This document shows positions 1 to 12,337 of a DNA stretch of 64,000 nt, piece after piece. The stretch's first letter is position 1; every line of letters starts with the position of its first letter. This DNA is from Tetrahymena elliotti 4EA (Eukaryota > Ciliophora > Oligohymenophorea > Hymenostomatida > Tetrahymenidae): contig JH720297.1 of assembly GCA_000231825.2 (NCBI GenBank), positions 370,857 to 434,856 on the forward strand, written 5' to 3'. The notes beneath the pieces were generated by a model. The model was not told where the DNA came from. It saw nothing but the letters and a program-made list of their open reading frames with translations, and made no database searches. Both the position numbers and the translations under genes were made by a program.

Positions 1-911
1 AGGCAGGCTGACGCATTAAGTATATATAGCAGTAATCGGTTACATATCTATCTATTATTATTTTTAAGATAAACGAAGATAATAGACAGTAACTTAATCA
101 TAAAATAGATTATTTGATAGATAGTAACTTTGAAAATCAAGTGATCTTGCTCAAACTACTTTCTCAACTATAAATTTTCCTTGCTTTTTAATAAGCAGAT
201 TTTCCTGTCAAGTTAGTTAGTTGTTTATTTATGCTTTTAATTTAAAAGAATTCAAACTTGATGAAAAATCCATTGCTTAAATTTCAATTATCATAATATA
301 AAGAGTAGCAGATTATTGAGAAAGAGTAGGCTGTATACAATTTGCTTGAGATCGCTTGCTATAGGATAGGTTGCTGCAGGTAGTGAAAAGTAAAGAGCTT
401 TAAGAAGATTATAAATAGGATGAAAATCGCTCTTATTTTTGTATGTGTTCCAAAGAAAAACAAGTTTCTTCATTAAATGATAATAAATAAAGCTAGGTTA
501 ATTACTATAATTGATAGGAATTTAAAGTTTTTTTACTAAAGTTTTGTCTTCATATCATTTCATAGATTATCAAAATTGTATGAAAATCAGGATTGATTGA
601 TTGTTTGTTTGTTTGAGTGTTTGTTTTATTGAATGAGTTTCTTAAGTTAGTTAGTTAATGAGAATACGCAGTATATTAATTTGTACATTTATTAAGAAAA
701 GATGATTAAGAAATTGAGAGATTAATTTATATATATAGTATAAGTTAATGGAAGTTGTTTGTTTGATTTATTTATGTATTGATTGTTATTGTTGAGATAG
801 TTTTATTGGTTTAGAAATTTGTTAATGCATTTAGTTAAATAATAATGTATTAGAGTTGGTTGAGTGATTGATTGATTGATTAGGTTATTAAGTTAGTAAG
901 AATCACCTCTC
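1..911. other. AT-rich intergenic DNA, no supported gene
   Basis: Very AT-rich sequence with short GATT/GTTT simple repeats (for example around 600-640 and 860-885). A 60-codon minus-strand frame at 291-473 ends in TGA and lies in a slightly less AT-rich patch, but nothing else supports it as a gene. Confidence 0.6.
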
Positions 912-1238
912 TCAGTTAGAGAAGGAGTTTCCAGGGAAGTTAGCGAAGTCTTCTTCGAGTTGTTAAAGTAAGAGGTTGTTATCAATGAAAAGTTCATCAG
1001 CTTTGCATCCATCGAATCTGTTAATTTCGTTTTCAAGTTAATTCATGGAATCAGCTCTAAGACGGTTGATTTCTTCCATGTCGAAAGGTTGAGATTCGGG
1101 GGAGCTGAAGAGCTTCTTGCAAGGGCTTGAAAAGTTAGAGAAGATGCTGATGTTGTTATCAAAGCTCAATTGAGAGTTATTTGACAAGGCGGGGGAGAAA
1201 CTACCGAAGCTGGAGTTGACATCAGAGTTGCAGCTCAT
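912..1238 (-). CDS. Small Ser/Asn-rich hypothetical protein, 108 aa
   Basis: One uninterrupted frame in the ciliate code: ATG at 1238, TGA at 914-912, with in-frame TAA read as Gln. GC content is clearly above the flanks, as in the other genes here. The first half is low-complexity Ser/Asn/Phe (SCNSDVNSSFGSFSPAL). It carries several Ser-Pro pairs (FSP, SSPCKKLF, SSPESQPF) that could be proline-directed kinase sites. The second half is charged and probably helical (MEEINRLRADSMNQLENEI), ending in an acidic LLLQQLEEDF segment. No known domain is recognised. Upstream on the minus strand the sequence becomes AT-rich at once, so the ATG at 1238 is the likely start. It is isolated from other genes by several kilobases on its 5' side. 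A real small gene is likely; function unknown. Confidence 0.55.
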
Positions 1239-2107
1239 CTTGACGGGTTAGGGTGAGTATAATTTATGGTTTAAACTCTTTTTAGAAGAGGAAGAAGAAG
1301 AAGAGAAGTTAACGCAGTTCATTTATTTATTAATTTTTATGTCTTTAAATTCCTTTTAAAAAAACTAGAGGAATAATAAATCAAGTATTTTATTATTTTT
1401 TTTTTTTATTAATTTATGAAGTAAAATTGATTAATAAATTTTTTATCTTTCTCATCAACCTACTATTTAATAATTTTTTCCCTCCCCTCTTTTCGAATGC
1501 AATCTTCTTTTTAATATAATAAAAGAGAGAGATTGACTAATAAATAGATGAAAGAGATTCATATTTTTATAAGGTGAAAATAGGAAGAAATTTTACTAAC
1601 TAAAAGCTTAACAAATGACCTTTTAAAAATATATGTATGTATGCATATAGATATATGTTATCAAGTAAAATAAAGGCAAAAAAAAACAAAAATAGAATGC
1701 AAAATGCTTGCAAAATTTAATTTGTCAGCTCTTTTTTTATTTCTGTCATTCTATCACTCTTTTTTTTTTGATTCTATCCCCACCCTGTTCATTTGTTTCA
1801 TTAGTAGCTCCTTTCAAGTTCATAAAATATGTATTATCTAATTGTAAAATTATCAAATCACTAATTAAAATATAAATTTCGTAAATCAAGCTTTGATTAT
1901 TTTCCATCTTTCTTTCTCCCCAGCAGCTCGTTCTTCTCTTCTTTTTATTCCACTAATCAAAATGAATAAGTCTAATTTATTTATTTATTCGCTTAATCAA
2001 TCCATCTTATTAGCATTGAAAAAAAATGATATTTATTTAACTAAATTTTACTCTTCCCTATAGCCATTTTTTTATTTCTTTCTTTCTCTCTATTCTATTA
2101 TTCTTTT

Positions 2108-2170
2108 TGGATCAGTCCATACACTAAAATTGAGACGCTAAGAGCATGGAACTCAGGGATATTGAAAATT
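2108..2170 (+). pseudogene. U6 snRNA-like relic
   Basis: A short 5' hairpin (TGGA-TCAG-TCCA, 2108-2119) is followed directly by ATACACTAAAATTG (2119-2132), AGACG, then AGAGCATGG (2141-2149), CAGGGAT and AAAATT. This keeps the order of U6 spliceosomal RNA elements: 5' stem-loop, the ATATACTAAAATTG-type sequence, a GCATGG block and a downstream purine-rich part. The segment carrying the catalytic ACAGAGA box appears to be missing, so it is more likely a decayed copy than a working gene. U6 similarity is from memory, not from a search; chance resemblance cannot be excluded. Confidence 0.3.
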
Positions 2171-3426
2171 ATTTAGTTAATTTGACATTAAACGCTAATT
2201 TAAGAGCATATTTATATATATAAATTGATTCTAATACTGCATTTAACAATATTCTCCACAAATTTTTTGGTCTCCTAATATAAAATCTTTAGTTATTACA
2301 ATAAATTCTAATCAGCAATAATGAACAAAGAAAGAGCGCAACTATTCCTTTAAGAATTAAATTGATGACTTTACGTTTGCCCTATAATAAATAAATATAA
2401 AAGCATACCTTGCTTATTTTTCATCAAGTAATAATTACAATTGCAAAGAAAGATATATATAATATATACATACGCTTAATCATTAAACTTTTGATTGAAT
2501 AGAGATCCACTCACAGATAATTGAATTTTTTTTAATTTAGGCCATATACATGTAAAATATTTCTCCATTACAGAAAGAAGAGTAGAAGTCAAAATATTTA
2601 AAAAACTTAAGAGGATCAATATAATTTTATTAGAAATGGATGGAGTGATTTTTATTACTTTTCAAATTTACTTGTTTCTTGGCATAATTAATAATTGATA
2701 TGTCAATTTGATATCTACTTTATTATAAAATTGCGAAACTCTCCAAGCTCTTTATTTCTTGATTGACTGATACCTTCTTTGCTTGGTTATTGCTAGACCT
2801 TATCAAATTACTAGCTTTCTTTCTTGAATTGCTTGTTTTTTATTTAAGGTTTGGAATTGTAATTATGTTAGAAAAATATATAATCAAATTAAATACAATT
2901 TTCTAAGATAGATTGAGTGAAAGACAGACATACAACAAATCTACTCAGTTATATTTGATTTTAATAATAGTAAATTTTTTAGATTAACAGATGATAAGAA
3001 TATTTAATTTTTTATTTTTCTTTAGACTTCAATGGTAGCTTAAATGATTGATTTATTTTTATTAAGATATTGAGGTATTTACTCATCACCCACTAAAACA
3101 AATCAAAATACAAAAACAAATAAACAAAAAAAAAAGCAAATCTCAATATCTAATTCATTCTTTTTTTCTCTTTAATCATTGCTTCTATTTCTTTTTCAAA
3201 AAGATAGTTTACTTATATATAATTTAGTCTGAGTATTGATTGCTTTATTTTTTAAACTAAGCAAATCCTTCTATTTCAAAACATTTTTCAAAAAAGCAAA
3301 CAAATAAAAAACAAAGTAATAGAGAGAGAGAGTATTATATATTTAATAATATCATCAAACCCTAAATTTATCATGCATCTCACCTATTTAGTTTGGCTTT
3401 GATGAATGAATAAGGTTGGATCCTGC

Positions 3427-3895
3427 TCAAATAAGAGCTTGATAGTTAACTCTTTACTTGGTATGAAATATTTTTGGAATTTTTTGCAGAATTTAGGAAA
3501 TTTTTAACTCCATAAATGCTTGATTTATGCTATTAAATAGGAATCTTCTAAATTTGCCAGAAACTCTTAAATTGTTTTTAAATTCGTAAAAGAGTTATAT
3601 TGAATAATCTTAAGCTGATATTAAAAACACATTCAGTAAGATATAAGCAATCATCAATGAATTATTAAAAATAATCCTATCTTTTTGGGCTGTTGAAACA
3701 TCCAGCTCTTCAATAATTTTTATACCAAGCTATTTTTACGTTATTATAGTATTGTCTAAATTTATGTAATGAGTAGAAAGTATCTTCTATAACTGTTTCT
3801 ACCCCTTGAGAAAGAGTCTAAATACTTAGAGAATCCTCTAATATGATTTATAGAGTTTTCTTTGAGTGTAGGAAGAAAAATTAATTAGTGTATAT
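3427..3895 (-). CDS. Doubtful ORF, possibly a 3' exon or gene remnant
   Basis: With TAA/TAG as Gln this minus frame is open for about 155 codons, from a TGA near 3897 to the TGA at 3429-3427. The product is Lys/Leu/Ile-rich and could form helices (for example RIIFNNSLMIAYILLNVFL and FYEFKNNLRVSGKF). There is no in-frame ATG near its 5' end. If real, it would be a terminal exon whose acceptor could be the aaag near 3865. Other frames on the same strand are also open for 70-90 codons, so openness alone is weak evidence in such AT-rich DNA. GC content is only slightly above the flanks. No domain recognised. Confidence 0.25.
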
Positions 3896-4376
3896 CATGT
3901 AAAAACTTTTAAAAAGAAATCAATTTGCATTATTTTTAAATTTTGATTAATTTCAGCTCTTAAATATAAAAATTATAAAGCCATCAAATAGAGTTGAGTA
4001 AGTAAAAATTATAAAACATGAATAACTATTAATATTTTTTTCAATTATCATTTCCATTCGTTATTTCAATTAACAAATTTACTGGAAACCAAATATCTGG
4101 TAAAAGTCTCTCCAAACCAAAAATTAACTACAAATTATCAAATCCAACCAATATATAAAATATTTTTTCTCCAGAATAGGAAATATAAATAAAGAAGTAG
4201 AATTGTTTCTCTCTTCGCAATAATATAAACATGCAAGCAAACAAGCAAATACATACAATTTTTTAAGTTTTTGTCATGATAAACAAAAAAAAAATCTAAA
4301 TGACTTCTTCTAAAATTTTACTTATAAAAGTATATTTGGGATTTAATTATAAATTTTGTTATCCAGAGTTAGAATT

Positions 4377-4405
4377 GTAAGAGTGGGGGCTACCCGCAGA
4401 CTTGC
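4377..4405 (+). other. GC-rich hairpin in AT-rich desert
   Basis: GTAAG (4377-4381) can pair with CTTGC (4401-4405), and GTGGG (4383-4387) with CCCGC (4393-4397), leaving a 5-base loop GGCTA and a small internal bulge. This is ten base pairs, G+C-rich in its inner stem, inside sequence of about 80% A+T. It may be part of a structured RNA, but no family was recognised and no coding potential stands out. Confidence 0.3.
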
Positions 4406-7400
4406 TTTCATAGTTAATTAATCACCTAAAAATGAAAATCTAAAAATCCTTACTTGCCTCATTATTATTTATAATTATTTTTCAATCGCTTTATCACTTT
4501 GAATGCATTCATTCATACATTCATTCAGATTTGTTAATTTTCACTTTCTTCCCCACTCTATCTAAAAAAAAATAATCAAACATAATTATTCAAATAAAGA
4601 GCCTTTCTATTACTAAATTCATTATGTTAATTATTATACCTCATTCAAATCTGAATGTTAGATACTTTTCAACATTTTTTTCTCTTGTTTTTTATAATAA
4701 ATTCAGAACTTTAAATTACAAAAGAATGATTAATACTATCAAATTTGCTTCATTTTTAAACAAACAAACAAACAATCAAATAAAATATCAACATAAATGT
4801 ATAGCTGTTAAAAATACCTGACATTTACTACATCTTATCATACATTTTTTGTTTTTTTCTTTTCCTTTTGAGGACACATTTACTATGAAGAAGACTTTCA
4901 AAATAACCAGAATAATTTTAGAAGTGATTGAGTGAAAAATTAATATAGATTTGATTATATTTGAATAGAAAAAAATAATTAACCTTGTTAATCTTTAATT
5001 TATTAGTACTTTTTTAAAAGAATTACAAATTTTATACAAGGGATAATGTAAGAGTTTGTTAAAAGCTCCTGCCATATTTCCTTACTAAATTAATAAAAAT
5101 GCCTACTGATTTTACTATATTTGTATTAGCAAATATAAAATGTATTAAATAAATGCAACTTAATTTATGGAAGTTAAAAAATGGAGTTAGAAAAAATTTC
5201 AACTCTAAATTTTTAAATAACTTAACTCAAATAGATACAGATAAACACTGAAATTGTTATACCAAAATTTGTATTTTTACTAGAAATTAATAACTAGTTC
5301 CTCTAGAACGCCAAAAGTCGAGGTTGATTAACTAATTTTATCTTTCAAATTTTAATCGAAGAACAGAAATTATGAGGAGTGAATAAATTTCATGAAAAAA
5401 AACACAAACCCACACTCCTCTTTTATAAGATTTTATCTAATAGCCTAAATTATATGATATGTTCTTATTACAGGTTATAAAAATAGCTCAAAAAAATATA
5501 TTTTTCTCAAAATTTATCCCTCCAAACAACATATCAAAAAGATCTTTAGACTATTTGGTATTTACAATAAAATTTACAAAAATGAATTCTTTACTCTAAA
5601 AAAATAATCAAAAATAATAATGAAACCTATTAAAAATGGACTCAAGTCACCAGTTTATTTTTAAAATAAAATACTAGGTCTTCGTTAATTTAATTATCAA
5701 ATAAGCAGCCGTTGTTATTTTTGCAGCCGGGTCAAATTTGGTTAGGAAATTTAGCTAGAAAAAGAAGATTCTAATCCATTAATTGATACATGGATGTTAT
5801 CCTAAAAAGATAATCTAAAAAAAAAAACATCATGTAACAGATTCCACAAATGAAAGGTAAATAAAAAATGATAAAGACTAACTCTGTGTAAATAAATAAA
5901 TTAATGAAAAGAATGATTGATTGATATAATAAATGAATGAATAGTGTATATAAATTATCCCTAAATAATATATTGACTAAATAACTCAGAAATAAATAAA
6001 AAATATCAGGGGAAAAAATTTAAAATAACCTTTATGAATAGAATGCAAGCAAACCTTTGAATCTATAAATTTTTTACATTATTCTACCTAAATATTTTAA
6101 GTAAACAAAAAAAATCACATAATTTTCAAAAATTAAATTGACTTTTAATTTTGTTTCTTTTTCGCACAAATAAATTAACAAAAAATATGTTCCTTCATTC
6201 ATTTTCAATGCTGTAAAATTGTAATTTTTAGATATGAAAAATGAAAAAAGTATTAATTTTCTTGAATTTAAATTCTTTGATGGAAAATAATAAAAAAATA
6301 AACAAGTAATTTAGCTAACTGAAATGTTTATTTTGCTATATATTTGTTCAGTTGTAATACTAGTTTATTTTTATTCAGCTTACTTCTTATCATTTAATTA
6401 TTACTTGTTCAAAATAAACAACTCTTTTCTTTAACATACAAATTTACATATTAATTTATAAAAATATATTCCGCTGCACCACAGTAATTGTTCTACTACC
6501 TAAATTCAAAATTAGAATTTTACTTTATTTCCTTCAATAATTATAATTTGTACTGATTTTTTGCTTACTTACTTACTTACTATTTTTGACTGTATTTGAC
6601 ATTTATTTCATTTAGCCATTTTTAACTTGCTAAAAATACTTCATATACTGTTGAATCAATTATATATTTCCTGTTTTGCTAGCAAAGTAATGCTAATTTT
6701 AAAACTTATTTAAACATATTTTCAAGTAAAGCCATGAAATACTGATGCATTTTACTTAAATCAAATTAATAGAATAAATCGATTAGCATTACCTGAAAAA
6801 TAAATTATTAGTTGAAAGTAAGTACCTTCAAAATTAAGTAAAATTGCTTATTTTTATAAATAAATTACCTAAAAACTAAAAATTAACATAAACTAACATA
6901 AATTAAAGAACAATATTTCCAGCCCGATAATATTTTCTTGATATAATTTTATCATAAATGAATTTTTAAATTAAAAAACTTCTTAATTTTTTTAAGACTT
7001 TAAACATTAAATTATTTTCTTAAATGTAGTCCAGCTTTGTTAGTTTTAATTAAGGTAAATTATCATATGTCTTATTTTGTTCCAGTAAGAATTAGTTTAT
7101 TTTAATGCATTTTTTAATAAATAATGTTTGTAAAATGTATACTTAAGGTATTTACATTTCTTTATTCAAGCTTGCTTATATTTTACCTTAATCAGTAAAA
7201 GTAAAAATTTTCAATACAATTTATTTTGTTATCAAATTCTAAAAATATCAAAATAATTTTCCCTTCAAAAATACAAAAGAATTTATCTACTATATATGGA
7301 ATCATAGCTGGCCAATGATTATTCAATTATTTAATGAATAAATAAAAATGAGTTTAAATCCAAATAATTTTTGAATTGCAACATAATATTTATTTAGATT

Positions 7401-8966
7401 TCTATTTAGCCATAACTTCTGTTGCTTATTTTTCATATGCATGATAATATGTAAAATAAAAGTCTTAAACACAAAAGATTAATCAAACAGTTTTTAAAAC
7501 ACAGCCATTTACTTGCAACATTAATTAGAACAAGTACAAAATTTAAATCAGATCAAATATATTAATTCAAGTAATTAGTTTTCATAACATGATTATTAAT
7601 TAGTCATTTTTTTAAAAATAACTTGCAATTTTTTGTTTTTTTGAAATTATATTTAAAAAAAAGTACATTTTACCCAAAACTTGATCAGCTTTCCTAAAGT
7701 TTAAATAAACTGATAAGCAAACACCACACTAAAAAATTTCAATATTGTTGAAAATAAAATAAGATAATTTATTAAACATTAAATACAAAAGAAGTAAAAA
7801 TATTTATAATTACTAAAAAAATTTGTAGTTTTATTAAAAGAGTTATTTTAATTTTTGCCTACTTTTTATTCCATTTATTTATTTTTGTCCATTTATTTTA
7901 ACTAAAAATATTTGTTCACTTAAACCTTTAGGTCTATTTTCAGCAAAAAACAAAAAAAAATAAATTAATAAATTCAATTAATCTTTTAAAATGACATAAT
8001 TATAATAATAATTTGTTAAAATTAAAATAGTTAAAAAAAATCTATTAAAAAAACTAATAATTTGTCCAAAATGAAAATAAATTGTGTAGTTTTTTATTAT
8101 TGTGTTGACGAATTCTCCAACAGAATTTAATAATTTTTATCAAATTTATCACAATCAATAAAAAAATTATTACTTAATTTAATTTATATTTTATTTTTAT
8201 TAAATGATTAAATGCACCTATCTAAAGCACTCTTTAGTGAATTCAGAAAGGGTGAAATATAATCCTATAATTGCTCTCTTATCTCTAGAATTATTTTAAA
8301 CTAGAGTATTTTAAATTAACATCAATCAAAATATAAAAATTAGGAAAAGAAAAATTCAAAAAACTGAATTGAAAATATTAAAAATAGAGTTAATTTTTAT
8401 TCTACTTAAGTGGATAGATTTCATATCTATAGCTTTATAAATATTTTATTTTTATTAATTCAAAAGAAAAAAAAAATAAATTATTCGATGATAATTTTTA
8501 AAAGGAAGTGCTTCTTTTAATTTACTTTTGCAAATTATTTTTCAAAAAATAATAATATTATTATGAAATACTATTTTTCTAAAATATATTCTTTTCTTTT
8601 AATATATGAGAGAATAAACTAATGTAAAATACTTTCTCTTTCAGACAGTCAAAAATTAATATTTTATTTTTTCATAAAATTAATATATTTATTTATTTTT
8701 TAATTATTGATTTTAAATTTAACATTATATGTGGATAGTATGGACTAATAAGATCTATTAATACTTAAATAACAAAAATTTAAAATAAAAATAAATGAAA
8801 TAATTATTTTATTTTAAGCTAAAAAATAATTAACTAATAAGTTTATTTAGTGTCTAATATTTAGCTGATAGAAGTATTGTCACATTATTAATTAGAAAGA
8901 TTTTTGTTAAAAATTACAAAGCATATCTATTTTTTTAAAATTAAGCAAACAGAGAAGCAAAAATTA

Positions 8967-9573
8967 ATGAATCAAAATCAATCAGAAACTTAGAAGTACG
9001 AATCTTTTCTCAATAGTAGGCTTAAATTAGATTTAAATAAGGCTTACAGAAGGAAAGATATTTATGAAAGAAGGCTTAGGGATTAGTATAACCATAGTTT
9101 TTAGCAATTAAATGTTACTAATTTCACAATTAAATAATTAAAAGTATTGAGACAGAAATTTTCATGCAAAAAGCAGAAATTGTATAAGGAGAATCAATTA
9201 AAATGAAATTAGATTTAGGTCATTAATTTTTTGCAAATGCAGAGATGTAAATAAATAAAATAGTTTATAAATTAAGTTAATTAATTTCATGATAAATATA
9301 AATAGTGAAAATAAAGATAGAATTGTTTTGGATGTAGGACTAGGAGTATTTGTAGAGTTAACATATAAATAAGCAAAAGATATAATATTTTAACAAAAGA
9401 TAGAGCTAGAAAGACTAATAAGAAAGGCTGATATGGATATTGTTGATATTAAGACAAATATAAAGATTGTAAACATTTAATTTTCAAACTTTTTATTGAA
9501 TTTGTAATTTTTTTTTTTTTGGAAATAGTTTGAGAATACTTTGAGTCAATTAGCAGGTTTAGTATAATAATGA
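8967..9573 (+). CDS. UXT: UXT-like prefoldin alpha-type subunit, 142 aa
   Basis: Four exons (8967-9085, 9145-9246, 9306-9468, 9529-9573; introns 59, 59 and 60 bp) give a 142-residue protein; human UXT is about 157. The order of conserved blocks matches UXT: an N-terminal helix (KYESFLNSRLKLDLNKAYRR, then DIYERRLRD), a short linker ending in KMKLDLGHQFFANA, the beta-hairpin block RIVLDVGLGVFVELTY, and a C-terminal helix starting QAKDIIFQQKIELERLI. These are the two coiled-coil arms and central hairpins of an alpha-class prefoldin. By family knowledge, UXT belongs to a prefoldin-like co-chaperone assembly linked to R2TP and to transcription. The phase-2 first junction (TA|gtataa...aaaag|T) keeps the helix-to-hairpin spacing equal to the family. 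It is convergent with the RING-BRCT gene, 469 bp away. Confidence 0.8.
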
Positions 9574-10042
9574 AATTTAATTTTAACAACTAAAAATTAA
9601 TTTATATCATCTTACTACTTTTTTATGTATTTTTCATAAATTATTTTCCATAAATAAAATTAAATCTACTTTCAACAATTATGAAATATTCTTTTAGATA
9701 AAAAATAAAAATTTCTCTAATATTTAATCTAATTTATTCAAAAAAAGTTTAACTTTGAAGTCAATTTTAATTGCTTTCAATTTTATGACAATTAATTGTA
9801 ATTTTAAAGCTTAAAAATAATTAAAACTAAAATTTTTGAATAAAGATTAATTATCTTTTTCACTCTATTTTATTATATTTGCATTTAGAAATTAAGAGCT
9901 AATAATATTATTTTTCAGGTCAACTTTTATTTATTGGCAATGTGTTTAATTACAATTTATTAATAATATATAAGAAATCCAAAAAATTAAGATAAGACTG
10001 AAGATTTTAAATCTATTTCAGAAAAAAATAAATTAAAAATCT
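9574..10042. other. Convergent intergenic spacer
   Basis: AT-rich 3' spacer between two convergent genes. No ORF or structured element seen; it presumably holds both polyadenylation regions. Confidence 0.6.
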
Positions 10043-11668
10043 TCAGGTGTAATTTTTATAATTTAAGAGCTATCCTTTACTTATTGAATCTAATAGCCAT
10101 TTATGGGAAACTATTATCTATCCATCATTATTAGATGACTTCAATGATTTTAAACTATTTTTATCTACATTTTATGTTCCTGAAGTGATTACGACATGGA
10201 AATATTCTTCTGGTTCATCTCTGTTATTATCAATTATAATACCCCCTGCTAATTTTATCAGCTAAACCATTTCTTTTTTTGTTATCTATTAATCCTTTTT
10301 AGTTTATTTCTCACTAATGTAAAATCTTAAGTTTTCAAGAAGATCTGTTAACCCATTCTTTGTATTATTTAAATTAAAAATTTTTTAACTAATTGTATAA
10401 GCCAAAAAATGTATTTTGAAGCATCAGTATATATATTTATAATGAAATTTAAGTGGATTTATTTCATGTGGTATTAATTATTACTAAAATATAAAGTTTT
10501 TACTTTTAAACGAGAGTCTCTTGGAGTGTTGATTCCATAGGGATCTCCATAAACCTCAAATTCTTCTTCGTCTTTTAATTCATTGTATCCATTAGAATGT
10601 ATAATCCCTTTAAATTTATTTTATTATAATTTTGAAATTAAAATTTGATTGACTTTATGTCATATTTATTACAATTAAATCCTACTATCCATATCCCTTG
10701 AACTAAAGCACTTAGATATTTCAAAGTTCTTTTTGCAATAATTTTATCATCTTTTTAATCAATAGGAAATACAACTAAATGAGTGAGTTATTCATGATAA
10801 TCTTTGAATTGCTTTGCTTTGTAAAGTTTACAAAACTTATCTACCTCATGCTTTTAAAAAATTTTTTAGATTATTATTTTCTTTTATATATAAATTAGCT
10901 TTATTTACTTGAAATTCTTCTGGCATATTTGAAACCAAAATATTTATTTTATCACTTCTTTTTCTTGTCTAATATAGTTATATTTTTAATTTTAGAAATA
11001 TTTTAAATGAATTTCTGTACTTTACATTTGGCTTAGAGTTGTTATTGGTACTGGTGGTAGTATTACTGTTGTCAATTTTAGAAACACTTTGTATTTAATT
11101 AGAAGATATTTCATAAACTAATTTAATTCAAAATAATTATAAGCCAAATGATTTTATATTTGAGTATAATATCTAGCGAAATTAATCATTTAATTAAATA
11201 AACATGTTCACTTTTTAAAGGTTGATGAATTTCACTAGCTTTTCTTTTACGGATTGATAATAAATCTTTTTTAGGTGTTTCATTAATTTAAATTTTCTTT
11301 ATTGGTTTTATATTTAAGATTATTTATGCTAAAACCTGCGCTTTTTTATCAGGAATGTAATTTCTCTTTCCTACAGGCATTTTGCAAAGAGGGCAAAATG
11401 CTTGCTTAGCTCCATTACTTCTTATATGATTTTCTAGACATTTCTTACAATATGTGTGTTAGCAAAAAGTAGTTACGGGATCTTCAAAAATATCTAAGCT
11501 AGAATATTAAAATTAAATTTAAGAATAATCAAGATTGAGTTTGGTATTTACAAATTAATGAATATTATTATTTTACCATATTGCACATCTCGTTTCATTC
11601 TTTAATGCAAGAAAATCATCAGGTTCTAAGATATAATGATAATTTTAGTAGTTTTAAGAAAGCTCCAT
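10043..11668 (-). CDS. BRCA1/BARD1-like RING plus tandem BRCT protein, 375 aa
   Basis: Seven exons (11668-11577, 11498-11212, 11117-11026, 10968-10909, 10850-10673, 10607-10504, 10357-10043) sum to 1128 bp. Residues 28-69 form a C3HC4 RING: C28-x2-C31, C43-x-H45, C48-x2-C51, C66-x2-C69 (core FCQHTYCKKCLENHI, FCPLCK). About 90 low-complexity, basic residues follow. BRCT1 (about 163-245) contains LVSNMPEEFQ, THLVVF and KRTLKYL; the Ser and Lys match the phosphopeptide-binding Ser and Lys of human BRCA1. The linker EEEFEVYGDPYGINTPRDSR closely resembles the BRCA1/BARD1 inter-BRCT linker. BRCT2 ends with VSHKWLLDSISKGQLLNY. Expected role: nuclear E3 ubiquitin ligase subunit in DNA double-strand-break repair, reading phosphorylated partners. 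It has no ankyrin repeats (unlike BARD1) and is far shorter than BRCA1. Divergent from the next gene, 669 bp away. Confidence 0.88.
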
Positions 11669-12337
11669 TAATTTTAGAATAGAAAATAAAATTATTTTGC
11701 GAATTCAATAGAAGAAGTCGGGGCTAAGTTTGATTTTAAATATGAATTTTAAATTAAGATAATAATTGCGCACTTTTATATTGTCTTTCTTTTTTTTTTG
11801 TTAAATAAAGTTAATTTGATGATTTATGGTATGGCATGATATTCATTGATATCTCCCGCCTCAATTATTAAACATTATTTCAAATAGTAGAAAAAGATTT
11901 TTTTTAACTGTGTAAAATTTTCTCAATTTACTTCAAAGTAGAATTTCTAAAAAAAAGTTTGTTTTGTAAATATTTTAATGAAGAAGATAGATGATTTATT
12001 TCTGATCAAAAATAAATTTAAAATTTTTAAATTCAAGAAATAAATTTGAAAAAAATTAAATTAAATAAATAAATAAAATGATTGAATGGACAGTCATAAA
12101 AAGAATTTTAAATTAATTAACTAACAGGAATTTAAAAAGAGTAGAAAAGAATAAAGAAGTTGCTATGTTAGAATTGATTGAACTGAATGAATTATTATAA
12201 TAGGGTCTTTCTACTATTATTGAGATGTATTATTCTAAATAATAATTCAAAGTAATTCTTTCTTCTCAACTAATATTTTAAGCATTTCTTATAATTTTAT
12301 TTAATTCCAAATAAATCAACTTTTTTTAGATTTTTAG
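11669..12337. other. Divergent promoter region
   Basis: AT-rich 669 bp between the start codons of two divergent genes; probably holds both promoters. No motif could be assigned. Confidence 0.55.

Larger units (their letters stand above)
1239..8966. other. Long gene-poor, AT-rich region (7.7 kb)
   Basis: Mostly non-coding DNA of about 80-85% A+T with mono- and tetranucleotide runs (CTTA near 6565-6583, CAAA near 4757-4775). It holds three items listed separately: a U6-like relic at 2108-2170, a possible minus-strand reading frame at 3427-3895, and a GC-rich hairpin at 4377-4405. A 65-codon plus frame at 4624-4821 ends in TGA but looks like chance. No telomere repeat or chromosome-breakage-like motif was seen. 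Confidence 0.5.

Noticed and set aside
291..473. 60-codon minus-strand ORF ending in TGA
   Set aside because: Short, no domain, no upstream or downstream exon evidence; chance is likely in AT-rich DNA.
1240..1260. GGGTTAGGGT near the small gene looked like telomere repeat
   Set aside because: Only one and a half units, and ciliate telomeres of this group are TTGGGG-type; no array present.
4624..4821. 65-codon plus-strand ORF
   Set aside because: Composition matches intergenic DNA, with no homology cue; ends in TGA by chance.
9521..9573. Reading through the T-rich stretch as coding in the UXT-like gene
   Set aside because: It would insert a poly-Phe run absent from the family; a 60-bp intron restores the family C-terminal helix.
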